A DNA stretch of 64,000 nucleotides from JAKFEW01 sp036675505 (GCA_036675505.1 JAKFEW010000041.1:62001-126000), one strand, 5' to 3'; shown: positions 41,955 through 49,971, counted from the stretch's first letter. Translations and numbers: made by a program. Notes: generated by a model from the letters alone, not told the origin.

Positions 41955-41961
41955 GGGTGCC

Positions 41962-43926
41962 TCAGTTCTGTAAGAAAATCGCCCGAATCGCGTGGTTCTC
42001 CGTATCTGCCACGTAGATCCGGTTCCCGTCCACCACCAGCCCGCGCGGCGACCGGAACGTCGCCTGGCCCACCGGGCCGTCGTTGTTCTGGTTGGTGGAC
42101 GTGTCGCTGCCCGCGAGCGTCGAGAGCGTCAGGGTGCGGGCGCCGCTGATCTTGCGGATGCAGTTGTTGAAGGTGTCGGCCACGTAGACCGCGCCGTCCG
42201 GGCCCAGCGCGACGTCGTGGGGCGTGTCGAGCCGCCCTTCGATCGCCGTGGCCCCCTCGAGGAACCCGCGCGTGCCGCTGCCGGCGATCGTCGTCGTGGT
42301 CCCGTCCGGGGCGATCCGGCGGATGCGGTTGTTGTCCGAGTCCGCGACGAACAGGACGCCGTCGCCGTTGATCGCGAGGCCGCGCGGCTTGCGGAAGCGC
42401 GCGGTGGCGCCGGGGCCGTCGACGAAGCCGTCGGTGCCGTCCTGCGCGCCGGCGTGGAGCGTCACGGCGGCCCGGCCGTTGGCGTCGAATGTGAGCTTCA
42501 TGATGCGGTTGCCGAGCTCGCAGACGTACGCGGTGGTGGCGTCGGCGAACACCACGTCCACCGGGTCGACGAACGGGATCTCCGCGCCGGCGGCGTCCCG
42601 CAGCGTGGTCACGGCTCCGGCTTCCGTCACCACGCGGATCCGCTCGTTGAGCGAGTCGGCCACCAGGAGCTTGCTGCCGTCCAGGCTCCAGGCGAGGCCC
42701 TGGGGGCTGTTGAGTTGCGAGGCGTTGCCCGTGGCGTCGAGCTTGCCGGCGGTGCTGCCGACGAACGTGGAGGTCCCCGCCGCGGTCTCGCCCGTGCCGA
42801 TGGTCACCTGGCGGATGCGTTGGTTCGCCATGTCGCCGACCCACAGCTTGCCGGCCCGCAGCGCCAGGCCGACCGGGCTGTTGAAGGACGCCGTGGCGCC
42901 GTCGGTGAGGCCCGGGTTGCCCGTGCCCGCGAAGGTCCGCACGAACGAGCCGTTCGGGGTCGGCGTGGGCGTGGGGGTCGGTGTGGGCGTGGGCGTGGGC
43001 GTGGGGGCTGGCGTCGGCGTCCGGGTCGGGGTCGGCGTGGGCGTGGGGGTGTTCGACACGGGGGTGGGCGTGACGGGAATCGGGTTGGGGCCCGAGTCGG
43101 TGACCACGAAGCTCGGCGTCACGCCGTCCGGCGTGAAGCCGTCCGGCGGGAGGGCGCCGCCGGGGGCGACCGACGCGAGGCCGGCCGGCGTCGCCGCGCT
43201 CGAGGGGCGCGGGCTCACCGGGACGATCTGCTTGCCGACTTCGCTGGCCGGCGCGGGCGACGCGCCGACGTCCCGCTTGAGCGCCACCAGCAGGTCCCAG
43301 ACTTCCTTCGAGCCGGCGGCGATCGCCCCCACCTTCGCCGCGAGCTGGCGGTCTTCCTTGAACAGCTCGAACTCGGCGGGCGTGGTGTAGAGCGCCACCT
43401 CGTGGGCGAGCCGGGCGAAGGCGCGCGGATCGTGCGCGGGCGGCACGTCCTTGAGATCCGCGAGCAACATGGCCGCGGCGATCGTGGTCGCCGGGCTGAG
43501 GGTCACCTGCTCGCCGCCCGGCACGGTCGCGATCAGCGTGCGCAGCGCGCGGCCGTCCGCGAGCTTCACCTCGAGCACGAAGGTGTGGCCGACGGGCAGG
43601 CCGGCGAACTCGAAGCGGCCACCCGCGTCGGTCTTCACCTTCGGGGCGTTGGGGATCGGCTTGAGGCCCGCGTCGAGCAGCGCGACCTCGGCGTCGGCCA
43701 CCGGCGCCTCCAGCGCGGCGAGCGTGAGCGCCTCGCCGGTGGGCGAGGTCGCGAGGGTGTCACGCGGGAAGACGCGGACGATGCCCGCGATCACGCTGCC
43801 CGCCGGCGCGCTGGGGCCCGGCGGAACAGGGCCGCCGATGCCGGCGGTTTCGACGACCGGCACTTCGCAGGCCGCGAGCAAGGATACGAGGGCGCAGATG
43901 CCCCCAATGATAAAACGGCGCGGCAC
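41962..43926 (-). CDS. NHL-repeat propeller lipoprotein with Pro-Thr stalk
   Basis: 654 residues from GTG at 43926 with GGAGG 8 nt upstream; a longer in-frame reading to 45006 runs antisense to the neighbouring region and is rejected. Lipobox SLLAAC (about 20). Domains: carboxypeptidase-regulatory-like (about 45-130), an Ala-rich helical part starting SPATTIAAAMLLADL, a Pro-Thr stalk (about 280-325), then six or so NHL blades of the type DGP.ATARFRKPRGLAINGDG.LFVADSDNNRIRRI. NHL propellers are binding platforms; the stalk suggests display away from the membrane. Confidence 0.9.
   Translation of the reverse strand: MPRRFIIGGICALVSLLAACEVPVVETAGIGGPVPPGPSAPAGSVIAGIVRVFPRDTLATSPTGEALTLAALEAPVADAEVALLDAGLKPIPNAPKVKTDAGGRFEFAGLPVGHTFVLEVKLADGRALRTLIATVPGGEQVTLSPATTIAAAMLLADLKDVPPAHDPRAFARLAHEVALYTTPAEFELFKEDRQLAAKVGAIAAGSKEVWDLLVALKRDVGASPAPASEVGKQIVPVSPRPSSAATPAGLASVAPGGALPPDGFTPDGVTPSFVVTDSGPNPIPVTPTPVSNTPTPTPTPTRTPTPAPTPTPTPTPTPTPTPTPNGSFVRTFAGTGNPGLTDGATASFNSPVGLALRAGKLWVGDMANQRIRQVTIGTGETAAGTSTFVGSTAGKLDATGNASQLNSPQGLAWSLDGSKLLVADSLNERIRVVTEAGAVTTLRDAAGAEIPFVDPVDVVFADATTAYVCELGNRIMKLTFDANGRAAVTLHAGAQDGTDGFVDGPGATARFRKPRGLAINGDGVLFVADSDNNRIRRIAPDGTTTTIAGSGTRGFLEGATAIEGRLDTPHDVALGPDGAVYVADTFNNCIRKISGARTLTLSTLAGSDTSTNQNNDGPVGQATFRSPRGLVVDGNRIYVADTENHAIRAIFLQN
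42957..43080 (-). repeat. Pro-Thr dipeptide repeat tract
   Basis: The DNA is a near-tandem 6-base repeat (GGCGTG/GGGGTC family on the plus strand) encoding alternating Pro-Thr inside the NHL lipoprotein. Likely length-variable stalk. Confidence 0.85.
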
Positions 43927-44003
43927 GGTTCCTTCCTCCGACACCTGGGATCCACATACCCGCGGAAGCGTGCCGGCGAACGTCGTGACGACCGAGGGGC
44001 GCG

Positions 44004-44942
44004 CTATTTGTGCCGGAGCACCCAGTCGCCGATCGCGCCGACGAAGGTGGGGTCGTGCCACTCCTGGCTGAGGTCGTGGGAGAGGCCGGGGAACGTGCGC
44101 AGCGTCTCGTCCTTGGAGTTGACGAGCTTCATGAAGCCCCTGGTCGACCAGTTCGTCGCGACCTTGTCGTCGCCGGCCATCGCCACGTAGAGCGGGCCGG
44201 TCATCGTGCGGCCCTTCCAGGCCACCTCGGCGGTCATCTTCGCGACGTCGTCGAACAGGCGCGCAGGCACCGTCATCGACTTCGCGTCGGGCAGCTTGAA
44301 CTCGGGGCTTTGCGGGTTGGTGGTGAGCGGGCGGCCGGCGCTCATGGGCGAGTGCACCCGCTTCTTCGCGACCCGGCCGCTGAACAGCCCGCCGCCGATA
44401 CGCAGGAGGTCGCCCAGGCCCAGGTAGCCGGGCGCCACCACGGGCGACATCGCGACCACGGGCAGCTTGTCGGTGTTGTGGACCGCGCTCCAGTTGAGCA
44501 CGATCGCGGCCCCCAGGCTCACGCCCATCACGGTGACGGGCACGCCGGGGTGCTCCTTGCGGGCGAGCGCGACCACCTTCTGGAGGTCGGCCGCGTGGAT
44601 CGATGGATCCGTCGTCTCGACGCGCGAGCCGACCGCGTAGCTCTTGATGCCCTTGCCTGCGAGCGCCTCGCCCATGCCGTCGAAGAACGCCGGCTTGCCG
44701 TAGGTGCCCTGCTGCATGACCACGATCGCCTTCGGCGCGCCGGCAGGCTCGGTGGTGCGGTAGCCGATCGGCTGGCCGTCGCGCGCGGCGAGCTCGCCGT
44801 CGCGGTGGGTCGCCGGGGCCGTGGTGGTCGTGAGCGTATCGCGCGCGGGGGCCGGCGCCGGCGCCAGGGCTTTGGGGGCGGTGGGGGCGGTGACGGCGGC
44901 GCGGGTGAGCGGGCGGACGCTGAGGGCTTCGATAGGGGACAT
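44004..44942 (-). CDS. Alpha/beta hydrolase (serine aminopeptidase / monoacylglycerol-lipase-like)
   Basis: 312 residues. After a Pro/Ala/Thr-rich start without clear signal peptide, the hydrolase core begins at GQPIGYRTTEPAGAPKAIVVMQQG (split). The nucleophile elbow is GVSLGAAIV (Ser about 143), with Asp in YVAMAGDDKVA and His in FPGLSHDLSQEW as likely partners. A lid-like insertion occurs between (about 170-225). The gene has a striking leader: the Shine-Dalgarno is buried in a 9-bp hairpin directly before the ATG. Substrate probably a small acyl ester. Confidence 0.87.
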   Translation of the reverse strand: MSPIEALSVRPLTRAAVTAPTAPKALAPAPAPARDTLTTTTAPATHRDGELAARDGQPIGYRTTEPAGAPKAIVVMQQGTYGKPAFFDGMGEALAGKGIKSYAVGSRVETTDPSIHAADLQKVVALARKEHPGVPVTVMGVSLGAAIVLNWSAVHNTDKLPVVAMSPVVAPGYLGLGDLLRIGGGLFSGRVAKKRVHSPMSAGRPLTTNPQSPEFKLPDAKSMTVPARLFDDVAKMTAEVAWKGRTMTGPLYVAMAGDDKVATNWSTRGFMKLVNSKDETLRTFPGLSHDLSQEWHDPTFVGAIGDWVLRHK

Positions 44943-44944
44943 GA

Positions 44945-44976
44945 GACCTCCGGGGTGCCATGGGTATCCGGAGGTC
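44945..44976 (-). promoter_or_regulatory. 5'-UTR hairpin sequestering the Shine-Dalgarno
   Basis: Minus strand GACCTCCGG (44976-44968), 14-base loop, CCGGAGGTC (44953-44945), then TC and the ATG at 44942. The second arm contains GGAGG, the gene's ribosome site, so the stem would block initiation until opened. Confidence 0.6.
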
Positions 44977-45011
44977 GGGGGCTGATCCTTCTTGTGCTTT
45001 GCTCAAGGAGG

Positions 45012-45030
45012 GTTTAACTATCCGTTAAAC
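45012..45030. promoter_or_regulatory. Inverted repeat GTTTAAC-N5-GTTAAAC
   Basis: Perfect 7-base arms (45012-45018, 45024-45030) in AT-rich sequence upstream of the hydrolase gene and downstream of the aminotransferase gene. Candidate operator for the hydrolase. Confidence 0.5.
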
Positions 45031-45059
45031 ACCTCGGCACCCCTTTGTTCCCCTCGGGC

Positions 45060-46265
45060 TCAGACCAGCGCCGGCTCGTTCACAGGCCCCGTCAGCGCCG
45101 CGCCGGCGGCCGCGACCGCGGTGCCCGCGCGCTCCGGGCTCACCGCGCCCAGCCGCGCCAGGCAGCGGCCCAGGGCGTCGATCGTGGCGACCACGTCCGC
45201 GGCCGTCACCCAGCCCAGGTGGCCGATGCGGAAGGTCTCCGCGCCGATCGTCGGGTGGTAGCCGCCCGCGAGCACGATGCCCTCGGCCTTCACGGCCTCG
45301 AGCAGCTCACGGCCCACGCCGCGCGGGTAGCGCACAGTGGAGAGCGCGTTGGAGCGGATGCCGGGCTGGGCGACGAGCTCGAGGCCGAGCGCCTCGAGGC
45401 CCGCACGCATCGCGTTCGCGAGCCTGGCATGGCGCGTCCAGCGGGCTTCCAGCCCCTCCTGGAGGATCAGCTCCAGGCCGACCTTGAGGGCCAGCGTGAG
45501 GTTCTGCGCCGGTGTGTTGAAGTAGCCGAACCGGCCCGCCTCGAGCGCCTGCATCACGGGCTTCCACTCGGTCAGGTCGGTCGCGTAGCCGAGCGGCGGC
45601 GAGGTGCGGCGCTCGAGCGCCTCGATCGCCCGCGCCCCGGCGGAAATCAAGATCAACCCGGCCGGGCAGGCGATCGCCTTGGGCGAAGCCGTCAGGTACA
45701 CGTCCACGTCGCAGGCGTCCTGGTAGAACGGCTCCGCGCCGGCCCCCGCGATGCCGTCGACCAGGCTGAGCGCGCAGTAGCGCCGCGCGAGCGCGGCCAT
45801 CGCGGCGCTGTCCACGCGCACCCCGGTGGACGAATCCACATGGGTCCAGGCCACGGCCTTGTAGACGCCCGAGGCGAGCTCGGACTCCACCATGCCGAAG
45901 TCCGGCCCCTCGCCGGGCGGCACCTGCAGGTGCGTCACCTTCACGCCGTAGCGGCGCGCCACGTCGGCGAAGCGATCGCCCCAGAAGCCGGTCGACACCA
46001 CCAACAGCGCCGCGCCGGGCTCGAGCCAGTTGGTGATCAACGTCTCCATGCCGAGTGTGCCGGTGCCGGGGAAGATGAAGGGCTGGCACGATGGCGCGCC
46101 CAACAGCGTGCGCAGCGCCTTGAGCGCCACGCCGAATGCCGCGACGAAGGCCGGATCGTCGTTGGTCGGCGGCGGCACGGCCATCGCCCGCAGCACGCGC
46201 GGATCGACCCGGACCGGGCTGATGGTCATCAGGATGTGGCGTTCCACGCTGTTGTACGCGTCCAT
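45060..46265 (-). CDS. Class V aminotransferase (alanine-glyoxylate / serine-pyruvate type)
   Basis: 401 residues. PLP-dependent fold I enzyme: the start ERHILMTISPVRVDPRVL resembles the family's LMGPGPSxVxxRVL, glycine-rich FPGTGTLGMETL, HVDSSTGVRVD, VDGIAGAGA with the PLP-interacting Asp, and the Schiff-base Lys in TASPKAIACPAG (about 195). The C-terminal domain ends with the usual FRIGHLGWVTAADVVATI. It likely makes glycine or serine from glyoxylate or hydroxypyruvate, or processes a related 2-oxoacid. AGAGGA about 9 nt before ATG. Last gene of the radical SAM operon. Confidence 0.93.
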   Translation of the reverse strand: MDAYNSVERHILMTISPVRVDPRVLRAMAVPPPTNDDPAFVAAFGVALKALRTLLGAPSCQPFIFPGTGTLGMETLITNWLEPGAALLVVSTGFWGDRFADVARRYGVKVTHLQVPPGEGPDFGMVESELASGVYKAVAWTHVDSSTGVRVDSAAMAALARRYCALSLVDGIAGAGAEPFYQDACDVDVYLTASPKAIACPAGLILISAGARAIEALERRTSPPLGYATDLTEWKPVMQALEAGRFGYFNTPAQNLTLALKVGLELILQEGLEARWTRHARLANAMRAGLEALGLELVAQPGIRSNALSTVRYPRGVGRELLEAVKAEGIVLAGGYHPTIGAETFRIGHLGWVTAADVVATIDALGRCLARLGAVSPERAGTAVAAAGAALTGPVNEPALV

Positions 46266-46284
46266 CGACGAGTTCCTCTCAGGG

Positions 46285-47004
46285 CTAGGCCGCGGCGGCT
46301 TCCGGCTCGCGGCGCTTGATGCCGTGGTTGGGGATGCTGAGGTAGGTGGCGTTGGCCCACATGAAGGGCTGGATGAAAGGGCCGACCAGGAAGAGGAACA
46401 GGACCGTCGTGACGCCCATCGGGCCGCCCAGGATCCAGCCCGTCGAGAACAGGCCCACCTCGAGCAACATCTTCGATTGGAAGAACGACCAGCCCCACTT
46501 CTCGATCATGGTGATCGCGACCAGATCCATGATGCGGATGCCGATGCCGCTCATGATGATTAGCGCCGAGGCGTACGAGCAGATCAACAGCGCGGCGACA
46601 TCGAGCCCGACCGCGCTGAGGTTCAGCGTCCGGCCGAACAGGTCCACGTTCACCACCGGCATCGCGCCGATCGTGTACTGCTCCAGCTTGATCGCGTTCC
46701 AGAAGTCGAGCAAGAAGCCCACCGCCGACGTGCTGAAGAAGGGCGTGAGCGGCGGCAGCTTGCGGTTCCAGGCCATCCACCACGTGAGGAACGCGATCGC
46801 GACGAGCGACGAACACATGCCGAGGCCCAGGCCCATGTGCTTGTTCATGCCGATGACCAGCACGTCGAGCGGATCGGTGCCGAGGCCGGCGTCGATGAAC
46901 CCCTTCGCGCCGAGCGAGAACAGGAAGATGCCGAGGGCGTACATGAGCACCTGGTAGCGGCGCCAATCCAGGTGTTCGTTCAGGTAGTCCTTGAGCAGCT
47001 TCAC
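46285..47004 (-). CDS. YczE/YitT-like integral membrane protein
   Basis: 239 residues from GTG at 47004, GGGAG 6 nt upstream. Five or six membrane helices; the first motif ALGIFLFSLGAKGFIDAGLGTDPLDVLVIGMNKH is, in its core (GLGTDPLDVL), the hallmark of the YczE/DUF6198 family. Their activity is undefined; some lie in biosynthetic clusters. In this operon it could transport a substrate or product of the enzymes encoded around it. Confidence 0.85.
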   Translation of the reverse strand: MKLLKDYLNEHLDWRRYQVLMYALGIFLFSLGAKGFIDAGLGTDPLDVLVIGMNKHMGLGLGMCSSLVAIAFLTWWMAWNRKLPPLTPFFSTSAVGFLLDFWNAIKLEQYTIGAMPVVNVDLFGRTLNLSAVGLDVAALLICSYASALIIMSGIGIRIMDLVAITMIEKWGWSFFQSKMLLEVGLFSTGWILGGPMGVTTVLFLFLVGPFIQPFMWANATYLSIPNHGIKRREPEAAAA

Positions 47005-47019
47005 GTATTTCTCCCTTGG

Positions 47020-47811
47020 CTAGATCAGCGCCTTCACCTGGCCGCCGTCGACGGCGACCGTGAGGCCGGTGGTGAACGTCAGGCGATCCGAGACGAGGCA
47101 CGCCACGAAGGCGCCCACTTCCTCCGGGCTGCCCATGCGGCCCATCGGGACGTCGGCGGTGAGGCCGGCCTCGGCCTCCTCCGGCGTGATGCCCTTGTTC
47201 TTCGCGATCGTGCTCGCGAGGTCGATCATGCGGTTGGTACGCGTGGGCCCCGGGCAGACCGTGTGGACCAGCACGTTGTCCTTCGCGAGGCCGGCGGCGA
47301 TCGCCTTCAAGAAGGCCGCCACGCCGGCGCGCACGGTCGAGGAGATCAAGAGGTCTTCCTTGGGCTGCTGGATCGTGGTGCTCCCGATCGAGATGACGCG
47401 GCCCCACTGGCGCTCCTTCATGCCGGGCACCACCGCCCGCGCCATGTGGATCAGGCTCATCAGCATGCTGTCGATGCCGGCGCGCCACTGGTCGTCGTTC
47501 ACCACCATCAGGCCCCCCGCCGGCGGGCCGCCGACGTTGTGGACCAGGATGTCGATCACGCCGAGCTTGGCCTGCACCTCGGCGAGCAGGTGGTCGATGT
47601 CGGCGATCTTGGTGACGTCGGCGACGATCGGCACCACGGTGGCACCGGTGGCCTGCGCGAGCTCGTGGGCGGTCTTGGCGAGCGCGGCCTCGTCGCGGCC
47701 GCAGATCGCGACCTTGCAGCCTTCGGCCGCGAGCGAATGGGCGACCGCGCGGCCGATGCCGCGCGAGGCCGCGCAGACGAGCGCGACTTTGTTCTTCAGT
47801 CCGAGATCCAT
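47020..47811 (-). CDS. SDR-superfamily protein lacking the Tyr-Lys catalytic pair
   Basis: 263 residues, Rossmann fold with nucleotide motif AASRGIGRA (about 14-22), VADVT, HNVGGPP in place of NNAG, and IGSTTIQQP with the catalytic Ser. At the position of YxxxK the sequence reads LLISSTVRAGVAAF: Tyr is missing and Lys is replaced by Val/Arg. Some known 3-oxoacyl-reductase-like SDRs share this loss, so it may use a different chemistry or only bind nucleotide. Short spacing to the cupin gene upstream (7 bp) and the membrane gene downstream (15 bp). Confidence 0.88.
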   Translation of the reverse strand: MDLGLKNKVALVCAASRGIGRAVAHSLAAEGCKVAICGRDEAALAKTAHELAQATGATVVPIVADVTKIADIDHLLAEVQAKLGVIDILVHNVGGPPAGGLMVVNDDQWRAGIDSMLMSLIHMARAVVPGMKERQWGRVISIGSTTIQQPKEDLLISSTVRAGVAAFLKAIAAGLAKDNVLVHTVCPGPTRTNRMIDLASTIAKNKGITPEEAEAGLTADVPMGRMGSPEEVGAFVACLVSDRLTFTTGLTVAVDGGQVKALI

Positions 47812-47818
47812 TTTGACC

Positions 47819-48205
47819 CTAACCCTTCGCGGCTGCGAGCGCCGGTGCGGCGGCGTGCTCGAGGTAGTCCTCGCGCATCGGCGTGAAGATGTCGAGCGCG
47901 ATCGAGCGCTCGATCGCCCAGACCTGGTGCTCGACGTCGCCCTTGAGCACGAACGAGTCGCCGGCCTTGGCCTCGAAGATCTGGCCGCCCTCGCCGCCCA
48001 CCTGCACCCGGATGTGGCCGGAAACGAGGTAGGCGAGCTGCTCGTGCGGGTGGGAGTGGCGCGGGAAGACCGAACCCTGCTCCATCGTGTGCTCGGTCAG
48101 CATCAGCTTGTCGTTCGTCGCGAGCACCCGGCGCGTGAGGTTCTCGAAGGCGGGGAAGCTAGGCGCCTCCTCGTGCTTCACGATGACGAGATCGGGGAAT
48201 TCCAC
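47819..48205 (-). CDS. Small cupin-domain protein
   Basis: 128 residues from GTG at 48205, GGAGG 6 nt upstream (an in-frame TTG at 48226 lies inside a hairpin). Cupin motif 1 is PRHSHPHEQLAYLVSGHIRV (two or three His and a Glu as metal ligands) and motif 2 GDSFVLKGDVEHQVWA (His). Single-domain cupins act as metal-dependent isomerases, dioxygenases or lyases, or as sensors. The operon suggests an enzymatic step on the same small molecule as its neighbours. Confidence 0.9.
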   Translation of the reverse strand: MEFPDLVIVKHEEAPSFPAFENLTRRVLATNDKLMLTEHTMEQGSVFPRHSHPHEQLAYLVSGHIRVQVGGEGGQIFEAKAGDSFVLKGDVEHQVWAIERSIALDIFTPMREDYLEHAAAPALAAAKG

Positions 48206-48226
48206 GATGGACCTCCAAAATGCCAA

Positions 48227-48255
48227 GAGCCCCCGCCCCGGCGGGGCGGGGGCTC
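48227..48255 (-). terminator. GC-rich 13-bp hairpin between radical SAM and cupin genes
   Basis: Perfect arms 48227-48239 and 48243-48255 with a 3-base loop, 11 bases after the radical SAM stop. Downstream bases on the minus strand (TTGGCATTTTGG) are partly T-rich. It could reduce rather than end transcription into the cupin gene, or protect the upstream message. Confidence 0.6.
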
Positions 48256-48265
48256 GACGCGGGGT

Positions 48266-49714
48266 TTACTTGACCATCCCCACGCCCTTGTAAGCGGGCA
48301 TCGGGGTGACGTCGGCGTTCAGCGTGCCCTGGTCCACCGTGACGGTGGGGAAGTGGGCGCGGTCGAAGACCTCGTGCAGCGTCGAGCGCACGCCTTCGGC
48401 GGGGATCATGACCTCCACGCCGAGCTCGTTCGGCGTGCTCTTCGCGTTGATGTAGCGGAAGCTCTCGCCGGCCGCGAGCGTCGTGATCTCCCAGGCCGAG
48501 GCCACGGACTCATCGCCGAAGCGCTTGGTGTAGATCCGCACCGGCGCGTCGGTCTCGTTCTTCACCTGCACGTGCAGGGCGCGGACGTCGCCGTGCCACT
48601 CGAAGCGCGCGTGGTTCAGCTTCTCGCTCGCCGGCGGCTCGGAGACCGTGGGGCGCGGCGCGGGCTTGCCTTCCAGCATCTTGAAGCCGGCAGGGGTGCC
48701 GCACTTCGAGCAGCCGCCCGCCTGGTCGAGGCCGACGAACTCGGCGTTGAGGCCGTAGCGCGTGACCTGCAGGTGGTTGCAGTCGCGGCAGTAGGTGTTG
48801 ACCGAGTCCGAGTCGTACACGTTGCCCAGGTAGACGTGCTTGATGCCCATCTCCTTGGCGATCTGGCGGGCGCGCTCGAGGCGCTCCACCGGCGTGCGGA
48901 TCGTATTGATCATCTTGTAGTCCGGGTGGAAGCGCACGTAGTGGATCGGCACGTCCACGTCGAGGCTGTTGCCGACCCAGTCGGCCAGGCGACGGGCGTC
49001 TTCCTCGGTGTCCGAGATGTCGGTGACCATCAGGTTCGAGATCTCGACGTGCTTACCGGCCTTGTAGACCATCTCGGCGCCGGCCTTGACGGGCTCAATC
49101 CAGCCCTTGGTCAGCTTCTTGTAGTACTCGGGGTCAGTCGACTTGAGCGAGACCGCGAAGATGTCGATCACGGGCAGCAGCTGCTCGATCGCCTCGGGCG
49201 TGATGAAGAAGGCCGACTTGTAGAGGTTCTTGATGCCGTGCTTCTGGGCCAGCGCGGCGGTCTCGACCACGAACTCGTGCCAGACGACCGGGTCGTTGTA
49301 GGTCCACGAGATCACGCGGATGCCGTGGCGCAGCGCGGTCTCGACCACCTGCTCGGGCGTGTAATAGTGGACGTTCTCGTTCTCGACGAAGCGCGCCTGC
49401 GAGGTCTTCCAGTTGTGGCAGTAGTCGCAGTTCAGCATGCAGCCGACGTTGCCCATCGAGAGGATGCGGTCGCCGGGCGCGTAGTGGTAGATCGCCTCGG
49501 TCTCGATCGTCTCGACCGTGGCGTGCACCGATTTGCCGTAGTTCAGCGTGACCAGCTCACCTTCGTGGTTGGCGCGCACGCCGCAGAAACCGCGACGACC
49601 CGGCGCGATGATGCAGTTGCGCGGGCTCAGGTGGCACTTCACGTTGCCGTTCTCGAGCTTCTCGCCGAGACGTGCGGGATAAGAGGTATCGAACCAGTTG
49701 GTGGTGGTGGTCAT
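48266..49714 (-). CDS. Radical SAM enzyme, AmmeMemoRadiSam / PflA-like, with C-terminal extension
   Basis: 482 residues. The cluster-binding motif is GCMLNCDYCHNW (Cys92, 96, 99; C-x3-C-x2-C). The front part (CHLSPRNCIIAPGRRGFCGVR) and the YNDPVVWHEFV, IHYVRFHPDYKM and NVYDSDSVNTYC blocks match AmmeMemoRadiSam-system radical SAM proteins, whose partners (Memo, AMMECR1) are not in this window. A Cys-pair domain (CRDC...CSKCG, about 322-350) is followed by roughly 130 extra residues with beta-sandwich character, longer than usual for the family. Substrate unknown; it starts a five-gene operon. Confidence 0.92.
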   Translation of the reverse strand: MTTTTNWFDTSYPARLGEKLENGNVKCHLSPRNCIIAPGRRGFCGVRANHEGELVTLNYGKSVHATVETIETEAIYHYAPGDRILSMGNVGCMLNCDYCHNWKTSQARFVENENVHYYTPEQVVETALRHGIRVISWTYNDPVVWHEFVVETAALAQKHGIKNLYKSAFFITPEAIEQLLPVIDIFAVSLKSTDPEYYKKLTKGWIEPVKAGAEMVYKAGKHVEISNLMVTDISDTEEDARRLADWVGNSLDVDVPIHYVRFHPDYKMINTIRTPVERLERARQIAKEMGIKHVYLGNVYDSDSVNTYCRDCNHLQVTRYGLNAEFVGLDQAGGCSKCGTPAGFKMLEGKPAPRPTVSEPPASEKLNHARFEWHGDVRALHVQVKNETDAPVRIYTKRFGDESVASAWEITTLAAGESFRYINAKSTPNELGVEVMIPAEGVRSTLHEVFDRAHFPTVTVDQGTLNADVTPMPAYKGVGMVK

Positions 49715-49827
49715 CGAGTGAACCGTCTCCCTGTCGGCGGCGAACCGCGGCTTGCTGTGGGTCCGGGGATCCTACCACGCCCGCGAGACCGGCTACCAGG
49801 GGTTCCGCGGAATCGTCGGGGTGGCAT

Positions 49828-49845
49828 ATGTAAATTTATGTAAAA
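49828..49845. promoter_or_regulatory. Direct repeat ATGTAAAW x2, one helical turn apart
   Basis: ATGTAAAT and ATGTAAAA are spaced 10 bases start to start, in the only AT-rich patch of the region. Candidate regulator-binding site between two divergent operons. Confidence 0.4.
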
Positions 49846-49942
49846 CCGTGACATGCGCTGCGCCGCGCGCGTACAACGTACAGGATCCCGAAAGTGGCCG
49901 CAGCGGAACCCGGGATTGGCGTGAGGACGCCAGCGCGCTCGC

Positions 49943-49971
49943 TTGTGCGATCGGGCGAGGCTTGCTAAGCT
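49943..49971 (+). promoter_or_regulatory. Candidate sigma-70 promoter of the ketosynthase operon
   Basis: TTGTGC (49943-49948), 17-base spacer, TAAGCT (49966-49971), 40 bases before the GTG of the first gene. Confidence 0.48.

Noticed and set aside
42957..43080. CRISPR-like or satellite repeat
   Set aside because: The repeat is a 6-base unit encoding Pro-Thr inside a gene, with no spacers.
43927..45006. In-frame upstream extension of the NHL lipoprotein
   Set aside because: It would run antisense through the hydrolase gene; the GTG at 43926 has a good GGAGG and is followed by a proper lipoprotein signal.
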